A stretch of DNA of 64,000 nucleotides, from contig NZ_PJRR01000012.1 in NCBI RefSeq assembly GCF_002858865.1, positions 62,001 through 126,000 of the forward strand, given 5' to 3'. The translations under genes and the position numbers were made by a program. A model generated the notes under the pieces. It did not search any database and was not told the DNA's origin. It worked only from the letters and a program-made list of their open reading frames with translations. Source of the stretch: Caulobacter vibrioides. GTDB taxonomy: Bacteria; Pseudomonadota; Alphaproteobacteria; Caulobacterales; Caulobacteraceae. Shown here piece by piece: positions 8,269 through 16,026 of the stretch (the first letter of the stretch is position 1; each line of letters opens with the position of its first letter).

Positions 8269-8421
8269 TCACTCGTCGCCGTCGGCGATGTCGGCGATCA
8301 GGCCGTTGATCGGCTCCTCATTGAAGCTCGTCACGTTATGGCCCTTGTCGTGTACGCCGACCTTGGCGACGTGCGGGGTTTCGATCTCGGCCTCGGGGGC
8401 CTTATCGTCTGGCGTACTCAT
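8269..8421 (-). CDS. Small acidic 50-residue protein
   Basis: This short reading frame fills the gap between recR and rmuC. The ATG at 8421 is preceded by gaggga seven bases upstream, a good ribosome-binding site. The product starts MSTPDDKAPEAEIETPHVAK and ends LIADIADGDE. It is acidic and soluble, with a conserved-looking core VGVHDKGHNVTSFNEEPING. No domain is recognised. Its position, Shine-Dalgarno match and codon pattern support a real gene; the function is unknown. Confidence 0.65.
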   Translation of the reverse strand: MSTPDDKAPEAEIETPHVAKVGVHDKGHNVTSFNEEPINGLIADIADGDE

Positions 8422-8530
8422 GAAAATCGTCCCTCTACAGACGCATCGGCGGTCCCGACGCGACGGCGGCGAGCTTGGCTTTCGAAAGCGGGGCTGTCAG
8501 CCGATTTCCCGAAGAACGCTCGGGAATTTG

Positions 8531-9133
8531 TCAGGCCGGACGCCGGGCGCGCAGCGCTTGGGCGATCGTGCCGTCGTCCAGCCAGTCGAGATCGCCGCCC
8601 ACCGGCACGCCGCGCGCCAGCATGGTCACCGGCACATTGGTCTGGGCCAGCCGGTCGGCGATGTAGTGGGCGGTCGTCTGGCCATCGACCGTGGCGGGCA
8701 GGGCCAGGATCACCTCCGCGACGGATCCGTCCGTAACCCGGCCGACCAGCTCGCCGATCCGCAAGGCCTCGGGTCCAATCCCGTCCAGCGCCGAAAGCAG
8801 ACCGCCCAGCACATGGTAGCGCCCCTTGAACGAGCCGCCGCGCTCCATCGCCCAGACCGAGCCCACCTCCTCGACCACGCACAGCAGGCGGCCATCGCGG
8901 GAGCCGTCCGCGCAGACGGCGCAGGGGTCGGTGACGTCCAGCGAGCCGCAGGTCCCGCAGGTGCGAACCTTTGCCTGCGCTTCTGCCATGGCGGTGGCCA
9001 GCGGCGCCAGCAAGGTGTCGCGCTTCTTGAGCAGGGCCAGGGCCGCGCGCCGACCCGAGCGCGGTCCCAGGCCCGGCAGCTTGGACAGCAAGGCGATCAG
9101 GCGCTCGATCTCGGGTCCGGCGGAGGCGGCCAT
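8531..9133 (-). CDS. recR: Recombination mediator protein RecR
   Basis: RecR works with RecO (and RecF) to load RecA at single-strand gaps. The 200-residue protein has the N-terminal helix-hairpin-helix [20 protein letters not shown], the zinc finger starting [13 protein letters not shown] and ending CAVC, and a Toprim domain ([17 protein letters not shown] and the acidic segment near [14 protein letters not shown]). It lies in the common dnaX-ybaB-recR order on the minus strand. About 125 bases with an inverted repeat separate it from ybaB. Confidence 0.96.
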   Translation of the reverse strand: MAASAGPEIERLIALLSKLPGLGPRSGRRAALALLKKRDTLLAPLATAMAEAQAKVRTCGTCGSLDVTDPCAVCADGSRDGRLLCVVEEVGSVWAMERGGSFKGRYHVLGGLLSALDGIGPEALRIGELVGRVTDGSVAEVILALPATVDGQTTAHYIADRLAQTNVPVTMLARGVPVGGDLDWLDDGTIAQALRARRPA

Positions 9134-9161
9134 CAGGTCCTTCGGATAGGCGGTACGTCCG

Positions 9162-9242
9162 CCTCGCCCTTCGACAAGCTCAGGGTGAGGCGGAGGGTCG
9201 GCTCAGTAGACATCCTCACCCTGAGCCTGTCGAAGGGCGAGG
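9162..9242. repeat. Inverted repeat, family C copy 1
   Basis: Arms 9162-9190 and 9214-9242 are 29 bases each with a single mismatch and contain cccttcgacaagctcagggt. A degenerate second copy lies at 29937-30014. It sits in the ybaB-recR gap and is a likely transcript-stabilising or REP-type repeat. Confidence 0.8.
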
Positions 9243-9259
9243 ATGGCGGCTCCACCGCT

Positions 9260-9589
9260 TTAGAACTTCATCCCGGGCAGACCGCCCATCAGGCCCGCCA
9301 TCGGACCGGCGGCGTCCTGCATCATCTGGGCCTGCTTGGCGTCGAGCTTCTTCTTGGCGTCAGCGTGGGCGGCGATGATCAGGTCGGCGATGACCTCGCC
9401 CTCGCCGGGTTGAACCAGGCTCTCATCCATCAGCACGCGGACAAGCTCACCATTGCCCATCAGGGTGACGGTAACCATGCCGCCGCCCGACGTGCCATCG
9501 ACCGTGGTCTCCGCCAGGCGCGCCTGGGCGTCCTGGAGCTTCTGCTGCATGGCCTGGGCCTGCTTCATCAGGCCGCCGAGGTCTTTCAT
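9260..9589 (-). CDS. ybaB: YbaB/EbfC family nucleoid-associated protein
   Basis: This is a small DNA-binding protein of the YbaB/EbfC family, forming dimers with a tweezer shape that bind DNA non-specifically or with mild preference. It starts MKDLGGLMKQAQAMQQKLQD and carries the central VTVTLMGNGELVRVLMDESL, both typical. The ATG at 9589 with ggaga eight bases upstream gives 109 residues; a TTG at 9604 would add five. It lies between dnaX and recR, the classical arrangement, although a repeat separates it from each. Confidence 0.93.
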   Translation of the reverse strand: MKDLGGLMKQAQAMQQKLQDAQARLAETTVDGTSGGGMVTVTLMGNGELVRVLMDESLVQPGEGEVIADLIIAAHADAKKKLDAKQAQMMQDAAGPMAGLMGGLPGMKF

Positions 9590-9612
9590 GATCTTGGTCT
9601 CCAAACCTATTT

Positions 9613-9695
9613 GTCATCCCGGCGAAAGCCGGGACCGCCGGATACGCCGGCGCTCGCCGTGGTCCCGGGTCTGCGCTGCGCTGGCCCGGGATGAC
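9613..9695. repeat. Family B repeat between dnaX and ybaB
   Basis: The segment begins gtcatcccggcgaaagccgg and ends cccgggatgac. Its ends are inverted and it contains smaller hairpins. It fills the gap between dnaX and ybaB. Confidence 0.7.
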
Positions 9696-9706
9696 AGCTT
9701 CCTTTG

Positions 9707-11533
9707 TCAGCCCTCTTCCTCGTCCGGCTCCAGCGGGGCCGTCTCGGGGGTGAGGATCTTGCGGATTTCGACGATCTCGGCGCCGGGGAAGGCCGACAGC
9801 ACCGAGGCGACGAAGGGGTCCTGCTTGATGGCCTCCAGCGCCTCGCGCTCCTCGCGCTTCTGGCGCTCCATCAGGCTCTCGGCCCCGCCGCCGCCTTCGG
9901 CCGCCACCAGCCAGGGCTGACCGGAATGTTCCTTCAGGAAGCGAACCAGGCGTCCCGCCAGGTTGCCGGGCGCGCCGGGCGCGGCCTCGAAGGTGAGCGC
10001 GCCGGGGCGGAAATTGATCGGGCGGACATACTGCTCGACGTCCAGCCGCAAGCCGATATCGCGTTTGGCGGCGATCAGGGCCATCACGTCGTCGAACGAG
10101 GCCAGCACCGGCATGGCCTGGGCGCCGGGCGCGGCCATCATGACCGGAGACTGGGCCGAGGCCGTCGCCCCGCCCGCGCCACCGCCGCCGATCGCAACGC
10201 CACCGCCCGGACCGCCCCCCCCCACAGGCGCGCCGTCGCGCAGGGCCTTCAAGGCCTCCTCCGGACCGGGCAGGTCAGCGGCGTAGCACAGGCGGATCAG
10301 CGCCATCTCGGCCGCGGCCATGGCGTCGGGCGCGCGCCGCACCTCGTCGTGGGCCTTCAGCAGCATCTGCCAAAGGCGGGAAAGGGTTCCAGCCGAGGTG
10401 TGGGCGCCGATGGCGGCCAGGCGCGCGGCCTGCTCCTTGGGCATCGACAGGGCGTCAGGCCCCAGCGCCTTGGACACCGCCGAGGCGTGACAGTGGTCCA
10501 GCACATCGAGCATGACCACCGCCGGATCGGCGCCAAAGCCCCAAAGGGCGCGGAAGCCTTCCAGGGCGTCCTTGGTCTTGCCGGCCATCACATGTTCGTA
10601 GAGGGCGATGGTCTGGCTGCGGTCAGCCAGACCCAGCATGTCACGGACGACCGTCGAGGTGACCGTCTGGCCACGCTCGGTCTGGACGATGGCTTGGTCC
10701 AGCAAGGACAGACCATCGCGCACCGAGCCCTCGGCGGCGCGGGCGATCAGCGCCAGGGCGTCCATCTCGATCCGCGCGCCTTCCTTGGCCGAGATGCGGT
10801 CGAAGTGCTTGACCAGCACGTCCGGCTCGACCCGGCGCAGGTCGAAGCGCTGGCAGCGCGACAGGATCGTCACCGGAACTTTTCGGATCTCGGTGGTGGC
10901 GAAGATAAACTTGGCGTGCGGGGGCGGCTCTTCCAGCGTCTTCAGCAGAGCGTTGAACGCCGCCGTCGACAGCATATGCACTTCGTCGATGATGTAGACC
11001 TTGTAGCGCGCCTCGACCGGGGCGTAGCGCACCCCGTCCAAGAGCTCGCGCATCTCGTCGACCTTGGTGCGCGAGGCGGCGTCGAGTTCCAGCACGTCCA
11101 TGTGCCGCCCCTCGATGATCGAGCGGCAGTGATAGCCTTCGACGGTGAGGTCGACCGAGGGGCCCTTCACCGTGTCGGTCTCGTAGTTGAGCGCCCGGGC
11201 CAAGAGGCGCGCGGTCGTGGTCTTGCCCACCCCGCGAACGCCGGTGAGCATGAAGGCATGGGCGATGCGGCCGGTCGAGAACGCATTGGCCAGGGTGCGG
11301 ACCATGGCCTCCTGGCCGATCAGGTCCTCGAAGGTGCGCGGCCGGTATTTCCGCGCCAGAACGGTATAGGCGTCGCCCTTCTCGCCCTCGGGCGGGGTTT
11401 CGACCACGGGGCGCGCCTCGGCGGCCGGCGCGGGCGCATCGCCGAAGATGTCGGCGGTGTTCTCGTCCCGCTCGGCGGGCGCCTCGTCCCACGGCGGCGC
11501 GGAATCAGGCGAGAGATCGTCGTGGTCGGCCAT
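9707..11533 (-). CDS. dnaX: DNA polymerase III subunits gamma and tau
   Basis: DnaX is the ATPase of the clamp loader, and tau also tethers the polymerases. The ATG at 11533 gives 608 residues. After an acidic N-terminal extension comes YRPRTFEDLIGQEAMVRTL, Walker A GVRGVGKTTTARLL, Walker B YIIDEVHMLS and the SRC motif (LSRCQRFDLRRV). Domain III and a Gly/Ala-rich linker (about residue 440) follow, then the C-terminal tau domain ending PLEPDEEEG. Between Walker A and B the usual four-Cys zinc module is nearly gone: only one Cys remains, in VEGYHCRSIIEGRH. The SRP RNA gene lies directly upstream. Confidence 0.96.
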   Translation of the reverse strand: MADHDDLSPDSAPPWDEAPAERDENTADIFGDAPAPAAEARPVVETPPEGEKGDAYTVLARKYRPRTFEDLIGQEAMVRTLANAFSTGRIAHAFMLTGVRGVGKTTTARLLARALNYETDTVKGPSVDLTVEGYHCRSIIEGRHMDVLELDAASRTKVDEMRELLDGVRYAPVEARYKVYIIDEVHMLSTAAFNALLKTLEEPPPHAKFIFATTEIRKVPVTILSRCQRFDLRRVEPDVLVKHFDRISAKEGARIEMDALALIARAAEGSVRDGLSLLDQAIVQTERGQTVTSTVVRDMLGLADRSQTIALYEHVMAGKTKDALEGFRALWGFGADPAVVMLDVLDHCHASAVSKALGPDALSMPKEQAARLAAIGAHTSAGTLSRLWQMLLKAHDEVRRAPDAMAAAEMALIRLCYAADLPGPEEALKALRDGAPVGGGGPGGGVAIGGGGAGGATASAQSPVMMAAPGAQAMPVLASFDDVMALIAAKRDIGLRLDVEQYVRPINFRPGALTFEAAPGAPGNLAGRLVRFLKEHSGQPWLVAAEGGGGAESLMERQKREEREALEAIKQDPFVASVLSAFPGAEIVEIRKILTPETAPLEPDEEEG

Positions 11534-11619
11534 GGCGCGGAGTGTAGTGGGGCGGAGGGCGCAGCAAAAGCCTCGCACCCAACCGCGCGCGCAACTGCTG
11601 ACAGAATTTCGAGGAAAAT

Positions 11620-11723
11620 GAGGTGGAGACCGGCAGACGACCCAGAGGTGATCTCGTTGTGGCTGCTGCCTCTCGGCCCTGACCAGGTTGGCGAGGACTC
11701 CGTCCGCGCCGATCTCCGAGGCC
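11620..11723 (-). ncRNA. ffs: 4.5S RNA, signal recognition particle RNA (small bacterial type)
   Basis: Read on the minus strand, the segment contains the SRP domain IV core GGTCAGGGCCGAGAGGCAGC (followed by AGCC). It has a GAGA tetraloop closed by CC/GG and the Ffh-binding asymmetric loop ending GCAGC. The ends pair: ggagatcggcgcggacg near 11700-11717 is complementary with few mismatches to cgtctgccggtctcc near 11624-11638. The position just upstream of dnaX matches the common ffs-dnaX order. With Ffh it targets membrane proteins. The exact ends are estimates. Confidence 0.88.
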
Positions 11724-11790
11724 TATATCGCGACTCATCGCGCAGGATGCAAGGCTGACGAGTCATTCCGCTCACGCTACAGAGTGGCGC

Positions 11791-12732
11791 ATGCCTCTTT
11801 CGATCATCACCAACACCTTCGCCGGCAACCCCCTGGACCGCGACAGCGAGCGCCGCGGCGACGAGGCCTTCCTCGCCGAAAAGCTGGCCGATCCCGAGTC
11901 GCTGGCCGTCGCGCTGTGGAACGGCAAGCCGCTGGTCGAGGACATCCTCGGCGAAGACGGCAAGCCGACGGGCGTACAGATCGCCTATCTGCGCGCCGAC
12001 ATGGCCCAGGACCTGGCGGGCGGCAGCGAGAAGCTGCTCTATATGGGCCTGTGGAAGGACATCGCGGTCTTCGCGGTCGACATCGAGGGCGCGGCGGATC
12101 CGGCCGAAGGCCCCCTGCAGGGCCTGGGCCGTTTCGAGGAGTTGCGCGGCGCGGCCGCCTCCATGCCGCCCGCCGACGCCGGCATCCTGGCGACCGCCAA
12201 GTCGATGTTCGAATGGCGCCGTCGCCACCGCTGGTGCAGCGCCTGCGGCCAGAAGACCGAGGTGTCGGACGGCGGCTGGAAGCGCGTCTGCCCGTCCTGC
12301 GAGGCCGAGCACTTCCCCCGCACCGATCCGGTGGCGATCATGCTGGCCATTCATGACGGCAAGTGCCTGCTGGGCCGCCAGGCGATGTGGCCCCAGGGCA
12401 TGTTCTCGGCCCTGGCCGGCTTCATCGAGCCTGGCGAGACCATCGAGGAAGCCTGCGCCCGCGAGCTGCAGGAAGAGGCCGGCCTGAAGGCGACGGCCGT
12501 GCGCTATCATTCCAGCCAACCCTGGCCCTGGCCCAGCTCTCTGATGATGGGCCTGATCGCCGAGGTCGACAGCGACGAAGCCGCGCCCGACCAGACCGAG
12601 CTCGAGGAGGTCCGCTGGTTCACCCGCGAGGAGGCCCTACAGCTGATCCGGGGTGAGCTCGACGGCCTGTTCGCCCCACCGCCGCTGGCCATCGCCCACC
12701 AGCTGATCAAGGCCTGGGCCGAAGAGGCGTAA
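11791..12732 (+). CDS. nudC: NAD(+)/NADH diphosphatase (Nudix), RNA decapping type
   Basis: NudC hydrolyses NADH to NMNH and AMP and removes NAD caps from RNA. The 313-residue protein has an N-terminal NUDIX-like domain. A four-Cys zinc site follows (WCSACGQKT... VCPSCEAEHFPRTDP). The Nudix box is GFIEPGETIEEACARELQEE plus AGL. The NudC-specific motif appears as SQPWPWPSS (usually SQPWPFPxS), so one aromatic differs. It is a lone gene, divergent from ffs/dnaX. Confidence 0.95.
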   Translation: MPLSIITNTFAGNPLDRDSERRGDEAFLAEKLADPESLAVALWNGKPLVEDILGEDGKPTGVQIAYLRADMAQDLAGGSEKLLYMGLWKDIAVFAVDIEGAADPAEGPLQGLGRFEELRGAAASMPPADAGILATAKSMFEWRRRHRWCSACGQKTEVSDGGWKRVCPSCEAEHFPRTDPVAIMLAIHDGKCLLGRQAMWPQGMFSALAGFIEPGETIEEACARELQEEAGLKATAVRYHSSQPWPWPSSLMMGLIAEVDSDEAAPDQTELEEVRWFTREEALQLIRGELDGLFAPPPLAIAHQLIKAWAEEA

Positions 12733-12762
12733 AACCTCTGGACTGCCCCAGCGGCGCCTCCC

Positions 12763-12812
12763 GTTCAGTTCGCATCGAGCCCGGCCAGCAAGACCGGCGA
12801 TGTGAACTGAAC
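12763..12812. promoter_or_regulatory. Inverted repeat in the leader of the thiolase gene
   Basis: gttcagttcgcatcg (12763-12777) and cgatgtgaactgaac (12798-12812) are reverse complements at 14 of 15 positions, with a 20-base spacer that itself holds ccgg...ccgg. The repeat ends two bases before the gggagg ribosome-binding site. It could be an operator for a dimeric repressor or an RNA hairpin affecting translation. Confidence 0.6.
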
Positions 12813-12825
12813 ATGGGAGGGCCCG

Positions 12826-14064
12826 ATGGCCGAAGCCTACATCATCGACGCCTGCCGCACGCCGCGCGGCATCGGCAAGGTCGGCAAGGGAGCCCTGGCC
12901 GACTTTCACCCGCAGCACCTGGCCGCCACGGTCCTGAAGGCCCTGGCTGAGCGTAACGGCCTCAACACCGCTGAAGTCGACGACATCATCTGGGGCACCT
13001 CCAGCCAGCGCGGGGCGCAGGCCGGGGACCTTGGCCGCATGGCCGCTCTGGACGCCGGCTATGACGTGCGCGCCAGCGGCGTCACCCTGGACCGCTTCTG
13101 CGGCTCGGGCATCACCACGGTGAACCTGGCGGCGGCCTCGATCATGTCGGGCATGGAGGACCTGGTCATCGCCGGCGGGACCGAGATGATGTCCTACACC
13201 TCGGCGACCGCGAACGTGACGTCGCCGCCGATGCTGGACAGCGGCAACCTGCGCCTGCGCGCCCGTCATCCGCAGTCGCACCAGGGCGTCTGCGCCGACG
13301 CCATCGCCACGCTGGAAGGCATCACCCGCGCCGATGTCGACGCCCTGGCCCTGGAAAGCCAGCGCCGCGCCGATCTCGCCATGCAGGGCGGGCATTTCGC
13401 CAAGAGCCTGATCCCGGTGCTGCGCGACGACGGCTCGGTCGCCCTGGACCACGAGGAGTTTCCGCGTCCGCAGACGACGGCCGAAGGGCTGGCCAGCCTC
13501 AAGGCCTCATTCGCGGCCCTGGCCGAGATCCCGGTCGATGAGGCGGGCAACACCTATGGCGGCTTGATCCGGCAGGTCTATCCGGACCTCAAGATCCAGC
13601 ACATGCACCATGCGGGCAATTCGTCGGGCGTCGTGGACGGCGCGGCGGCGGTGCTGCTGGCCTCGCCCGCCTACGCCCAGCGCCATGGCCTCAAGCCTCG
13701 CGCCAAGGTCATCGCCATGGCCAATGTCGGCGACAGCCCGACCCTGATGCTGAACGCGCCGGTCCCGGCCGCGCGCAAGGCGCTCGCCAAGGCCGGCCTG
13801 ACCGTGGACGACATCGATCTTTGGGAAATCAACGAGGCCTTCGCGGTCGTGGCCGAGAAGTTCATCCGCGACCTGAAGCTGGATCGCGACAAGGTCAATG
13901 TGAACGGCGGCGCCATGGCCCTGGGCCACCCGATCGGCGCGACGGGCTCGATCCTGATCGGCACGATCCTGGACGAGCTGGAACGCCGCGACCTCAAGCG
14001 CGGCCTGGTGACCATGTGCGCCGCCGGCGGTATGGCGCCCGCGATCATCATCGAGCGGATCTAA
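12826..14064 (+). CDS. Acetyl-CoA C-acetyltransferase (thiolase)
   Basis: A 412-residue thiolase. The nucleophile Cys92 is in LDRFCGSGITTVN. The C-terminal signatures are NVNGGAMALGHPIGATGS and the second catalytic Cys in VTMCAAGGMAPAI, and the NEAF motif is present. It condenses or cleaves acyl-CoA and is probably involved in fatty acid or ketoacid breakdown; chain-length preference cannot be read. gggagg lies six bases before the ATG. No other beta-oxidation gene is adjacent. The stop codon overlaps the start of a palindromic repeat. Confidence 0.93.
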   Translation: MAEAYIIDACRTPRGIGKVGKGALADFHPQHLAATVLKALAERNGLNTAEVDDIIWGTSSQRGAQAGDLGRMAALDAGYDVRASGVTLDRFCGSGITTVNLAAASIMSGMEDLVIAGGTEMMSYTSATANVTSPPMLDSGNLRLRARHPQSHQGVCADAIATLEGITRADVDALALESQRRADLAMQGGHFAKSLIPVLRDDGSVALDHEEFPRPQTTAEGLASLKASFAALAEIPVDEAGNTYGGLIRQVYPDLKIQHMHHAGNSSGVVDGAAAVLLASPAYAQRHGLKPRAKVIAMANVGDSPTLMLNAPVPAARKALAKAGLTVDDIDLWEINEAFAVVAEKFIRDLKLDRDKVNVNGGAMALGHPIGATGSILIGTILDELERRDLKRGLVTMCAAGGMAPAIIIERI

Positions 14065-14181
14065 ATCCTCTCCCCGTGGGAGAGGTGTCGGCGAAGCCGA
14101 CGGAGAGGGGAGAGGCCGGATCAGGCCAACTTCCCCCTCCGGTCGCTTCGCGACCACCTCCCCCGCTAGGGGGAGGATTTA
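14063..14181. repeat. Palindromic intergenic repeat, family A copy 3
   Basis: The segment runs from aaatcctctccccgtgggag to gctagggggaggattta. Inner arms are ggtgtcggcgaagccgacgg and ccggtcgcttcgcgacc. It lies between the convergent thiolase and amn genes and touches the thiolase stop codon. Confidence 0.8.
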
Positions 14182-14192
14182 GTCGTCTAACC

Positions 14193-15647
14193 TCACCTAA
14201 ACGGCGGCTCGTCGAACGCCCGCAGCTTGCGTGAGTGCAGGTTCGGGCCTTCGGCGTGCAGCAGCTTGCAGGCCAGGATGCCGATCTGCAGATGCTGGCT
14301 GATCGCCCGCTCGTAGAAGGCGTTGGCCTGACCGGGCAGCTTGATCTCGCCGTGCAACGGCTTGTCCGACACGCACAGCAGCGTCCCGTAGGGCACCCGG
14401 AAACGGTACCCCTGGGCCGAGATCGTGGCGCTCTCCATGTCGATCGCCACCGCGCGGCTCTGATTGAAGCGCAGGGCCGAGAGGCTGTGGCGCAGTTCCC
14501 AGTTGCGGTCGTCGGTGGTGACGACCGTGCCCGTGCGCAGGCGCTTCTTCAGCTGGTCGCCGCTGTCACCGCTGATCGCCTTGGCCGCGTCGTAGAGGGC
14601 GCGCTGCACCTCGGCGATCGACGGCACCGGGATCTCCGGCGGCAGCACCGCGTCCAGCACGTGGTCGTCGCGCAGATAGGCGTGGGCCAGGACGTAGTCG
14701 CCGATGGTCTGGGTGTCGCGCAGACCGCCGCAGTGACCGATCATCAGCCAGGCCTGCGGACGCAGCACCGCCAGGTGGTCACAGATCGTCTTGGCGTTGG
14801 AGGGGCCGACGCCGATATTGACCAGGGTCACGCCCGAACCGCCCGGGGCCATCAGGTGGTAGGCCGGCATCTGGTGCTTGCGCCAGGTCGACTCCGCCAC
14901 CGCCAACTCTGGATTGACCGTGTTGGCGGTGATGGTCAGGCCGCCCGCGCACGACAGCGCGGTGTAGGGGCTGTCGGGCTGCTGCAGCTGCTCGATGCCC
15001 CAGCGGACGAACTCGTCGACATAGCGGTTGTAGTTGGTGAACAGGATGAACTGCTGCACGTCCTCGGCCGGGGCGCCGGTGTAGTGCTTCAGGCGCGCCA
15101 GCGAAAAGTCGGTGCGCAGACCGTCGAACAGCGACAGCGGGTGGTTGTCTTCCAGCACCGAGTTCCAAAGGCCGTCGGCGATCTCGTCGCCGATGAAGGC
15201 CAGATCCGTGGTCGGGAAGAAACGGGCGATGTCCTCGCTGCGCACGTCGGCCTGGTTCAGGTCGATCGTGGCGTCCAGCACATACGGATAGGGGATTTCC
15301 TGGCGCGAGCGGTCGATCTCAATCTCGACGTCGAAATCGTCCAGCAGCAGCGTAAGCTGTTCGACCAGGTAATCGCGGAACTGGGCCGGCTTGGTCACCG
15401 TGGTCGCATAGATCCCCGGACGGCTGACCCGGGCGTACGAGCGGGCCAGCTTCGGCGGCAGCGCTTCGGGATTGTAGGTCAGCCGCAGCTCGGGATAGGC
15501 GAACGTCCCGTCAAAGCGGGCGGCCGGATCCGGGCGGGTTCCATCTTCGAGATAGGCGCGGAGCGCGTCGCGCAGAGCGCCGACGGCGCGTTCGTATTCG
15601 TCATTGAGCCGTTCGACGACGGCGATTGCTTTTTCTTGGTTTGACAT
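14193..15647 (-). CDS. amn: AMP nucleosidase
   Basis: Amn splits AMP into adenine and ribose 5-phosphate, controlling the adenylate pool. The 484-residue length equals the E. coli enzyme. Family segments are RFDGTFAYPELRLTYNPE near residue 45, the nucleoside phosphorylase-fold region MAPGGSGVTLVNIGVGPSNA, IGHCGGLRDTQTIGDYVLAH and the late AIDMESATISAQGYRFRVPY. The ATG lies after an AT-containing leader. The gene stands alone between repeats and a 379-base gap. Confidence 0.96.
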   Translation of the reverse strand: MSNQEKAIAVVERLNDEYERAVGALRDALRAYLEDGTRPDPAARFDGTFAYPELRLTYNPEALPPKLARSYARVSRPGIYATTVTKPAQFRDYLVEQLTLLLDDFDVEIEIDRSRQEIPYPYVLDATIDLNQADVRSEDIARFFPTTDLAFIGDEIADGLWNSVLEDNHPLSLFDGLRTDFSLARLKHYTGAPAEDVQQFILFTNYNRYVDEFVRWGIEQLQQPDSPYTALSCAGGLTITANTVNPELAVAESTWRKHQMPAYHLMAPGGSGVTLVNIGVGPSNAKTICDHLAVLRPQAWLMIGHCGGLRDTQTIGDYVLAHAYLRDDHVLDAVLPPEIPVPSIAEVQRALYDAAKAISGDSGDQLKKRLRTGTVVTTDDRNWELRHSLSALRFNQSRAVAIDMESATISAQGYRFRVPYGTLLCVSDKPLHGEIKLPGQANAFYERAISQHLQIGILACKLLHAEGPNLHSRKLRAFDEPPFR

Positions 15648-16026
15648 GGCGCCTTATAGCGACGTTTTGCGAACTTGGCGAGACGGTCGGGCGACGCAAA
15701 TAATAAAATTATTACTTGGTGAACTCCCGACTGGCGACTGCCTCTGCGCGCGCCGCCTTGTGGGCTGATCGTCAGGAGCTTGGGGGCGACCAGATGACCC
15801 CCGCCAAAGATCGCTCGGCGCTTGGACGGCTGATGACCTCGACGCGGCGTTGACGCCTCCAATCATGGCTCGGCGCGTTAAGAGCATGGACGAACCCGCC
15901 CGTGTCGGCCACAAGGGCTGAAATGCTCAACGAAGGAGCTAATGGCGGCGCGGGCGTTCTCGCGCGTCGTTCCTTCCGACAACCAGAACAAGCCGTCGAC
16001 GCCGCAACAGGCGCCAGGGGGACTAG
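15648..16026. other. Gene-free stretch between amn and the symporter
   Basis: These 379 bases lie between divergent amn and the DAACS symporter, so they should hold both promoters. The only feature I can point to is the AT-rich inverted repeat aataat-aaa-attatt at 15699-15713, close to amn. Short reading frames here lack ribosome-binding sites. gggggac precedes the symporter ATG. Confidence 0.6.

Noticed and set aside
6965-9694. Long plus-strand open frame (909 codons) opposite rmuC, recR and ybaB
   Set aside because: It is antisense to recognised genes. Its His/Gly/Leu/Gln-rich composition is what the third-base G+C bias of the real genes produces on the other strand.
9704-11758. Plus-strand open frame (684 codons) opposite dnaX and ffs
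   Set aside because: It is the antisense shadow of dnaX, with no family motif and no ribosome-binding site.
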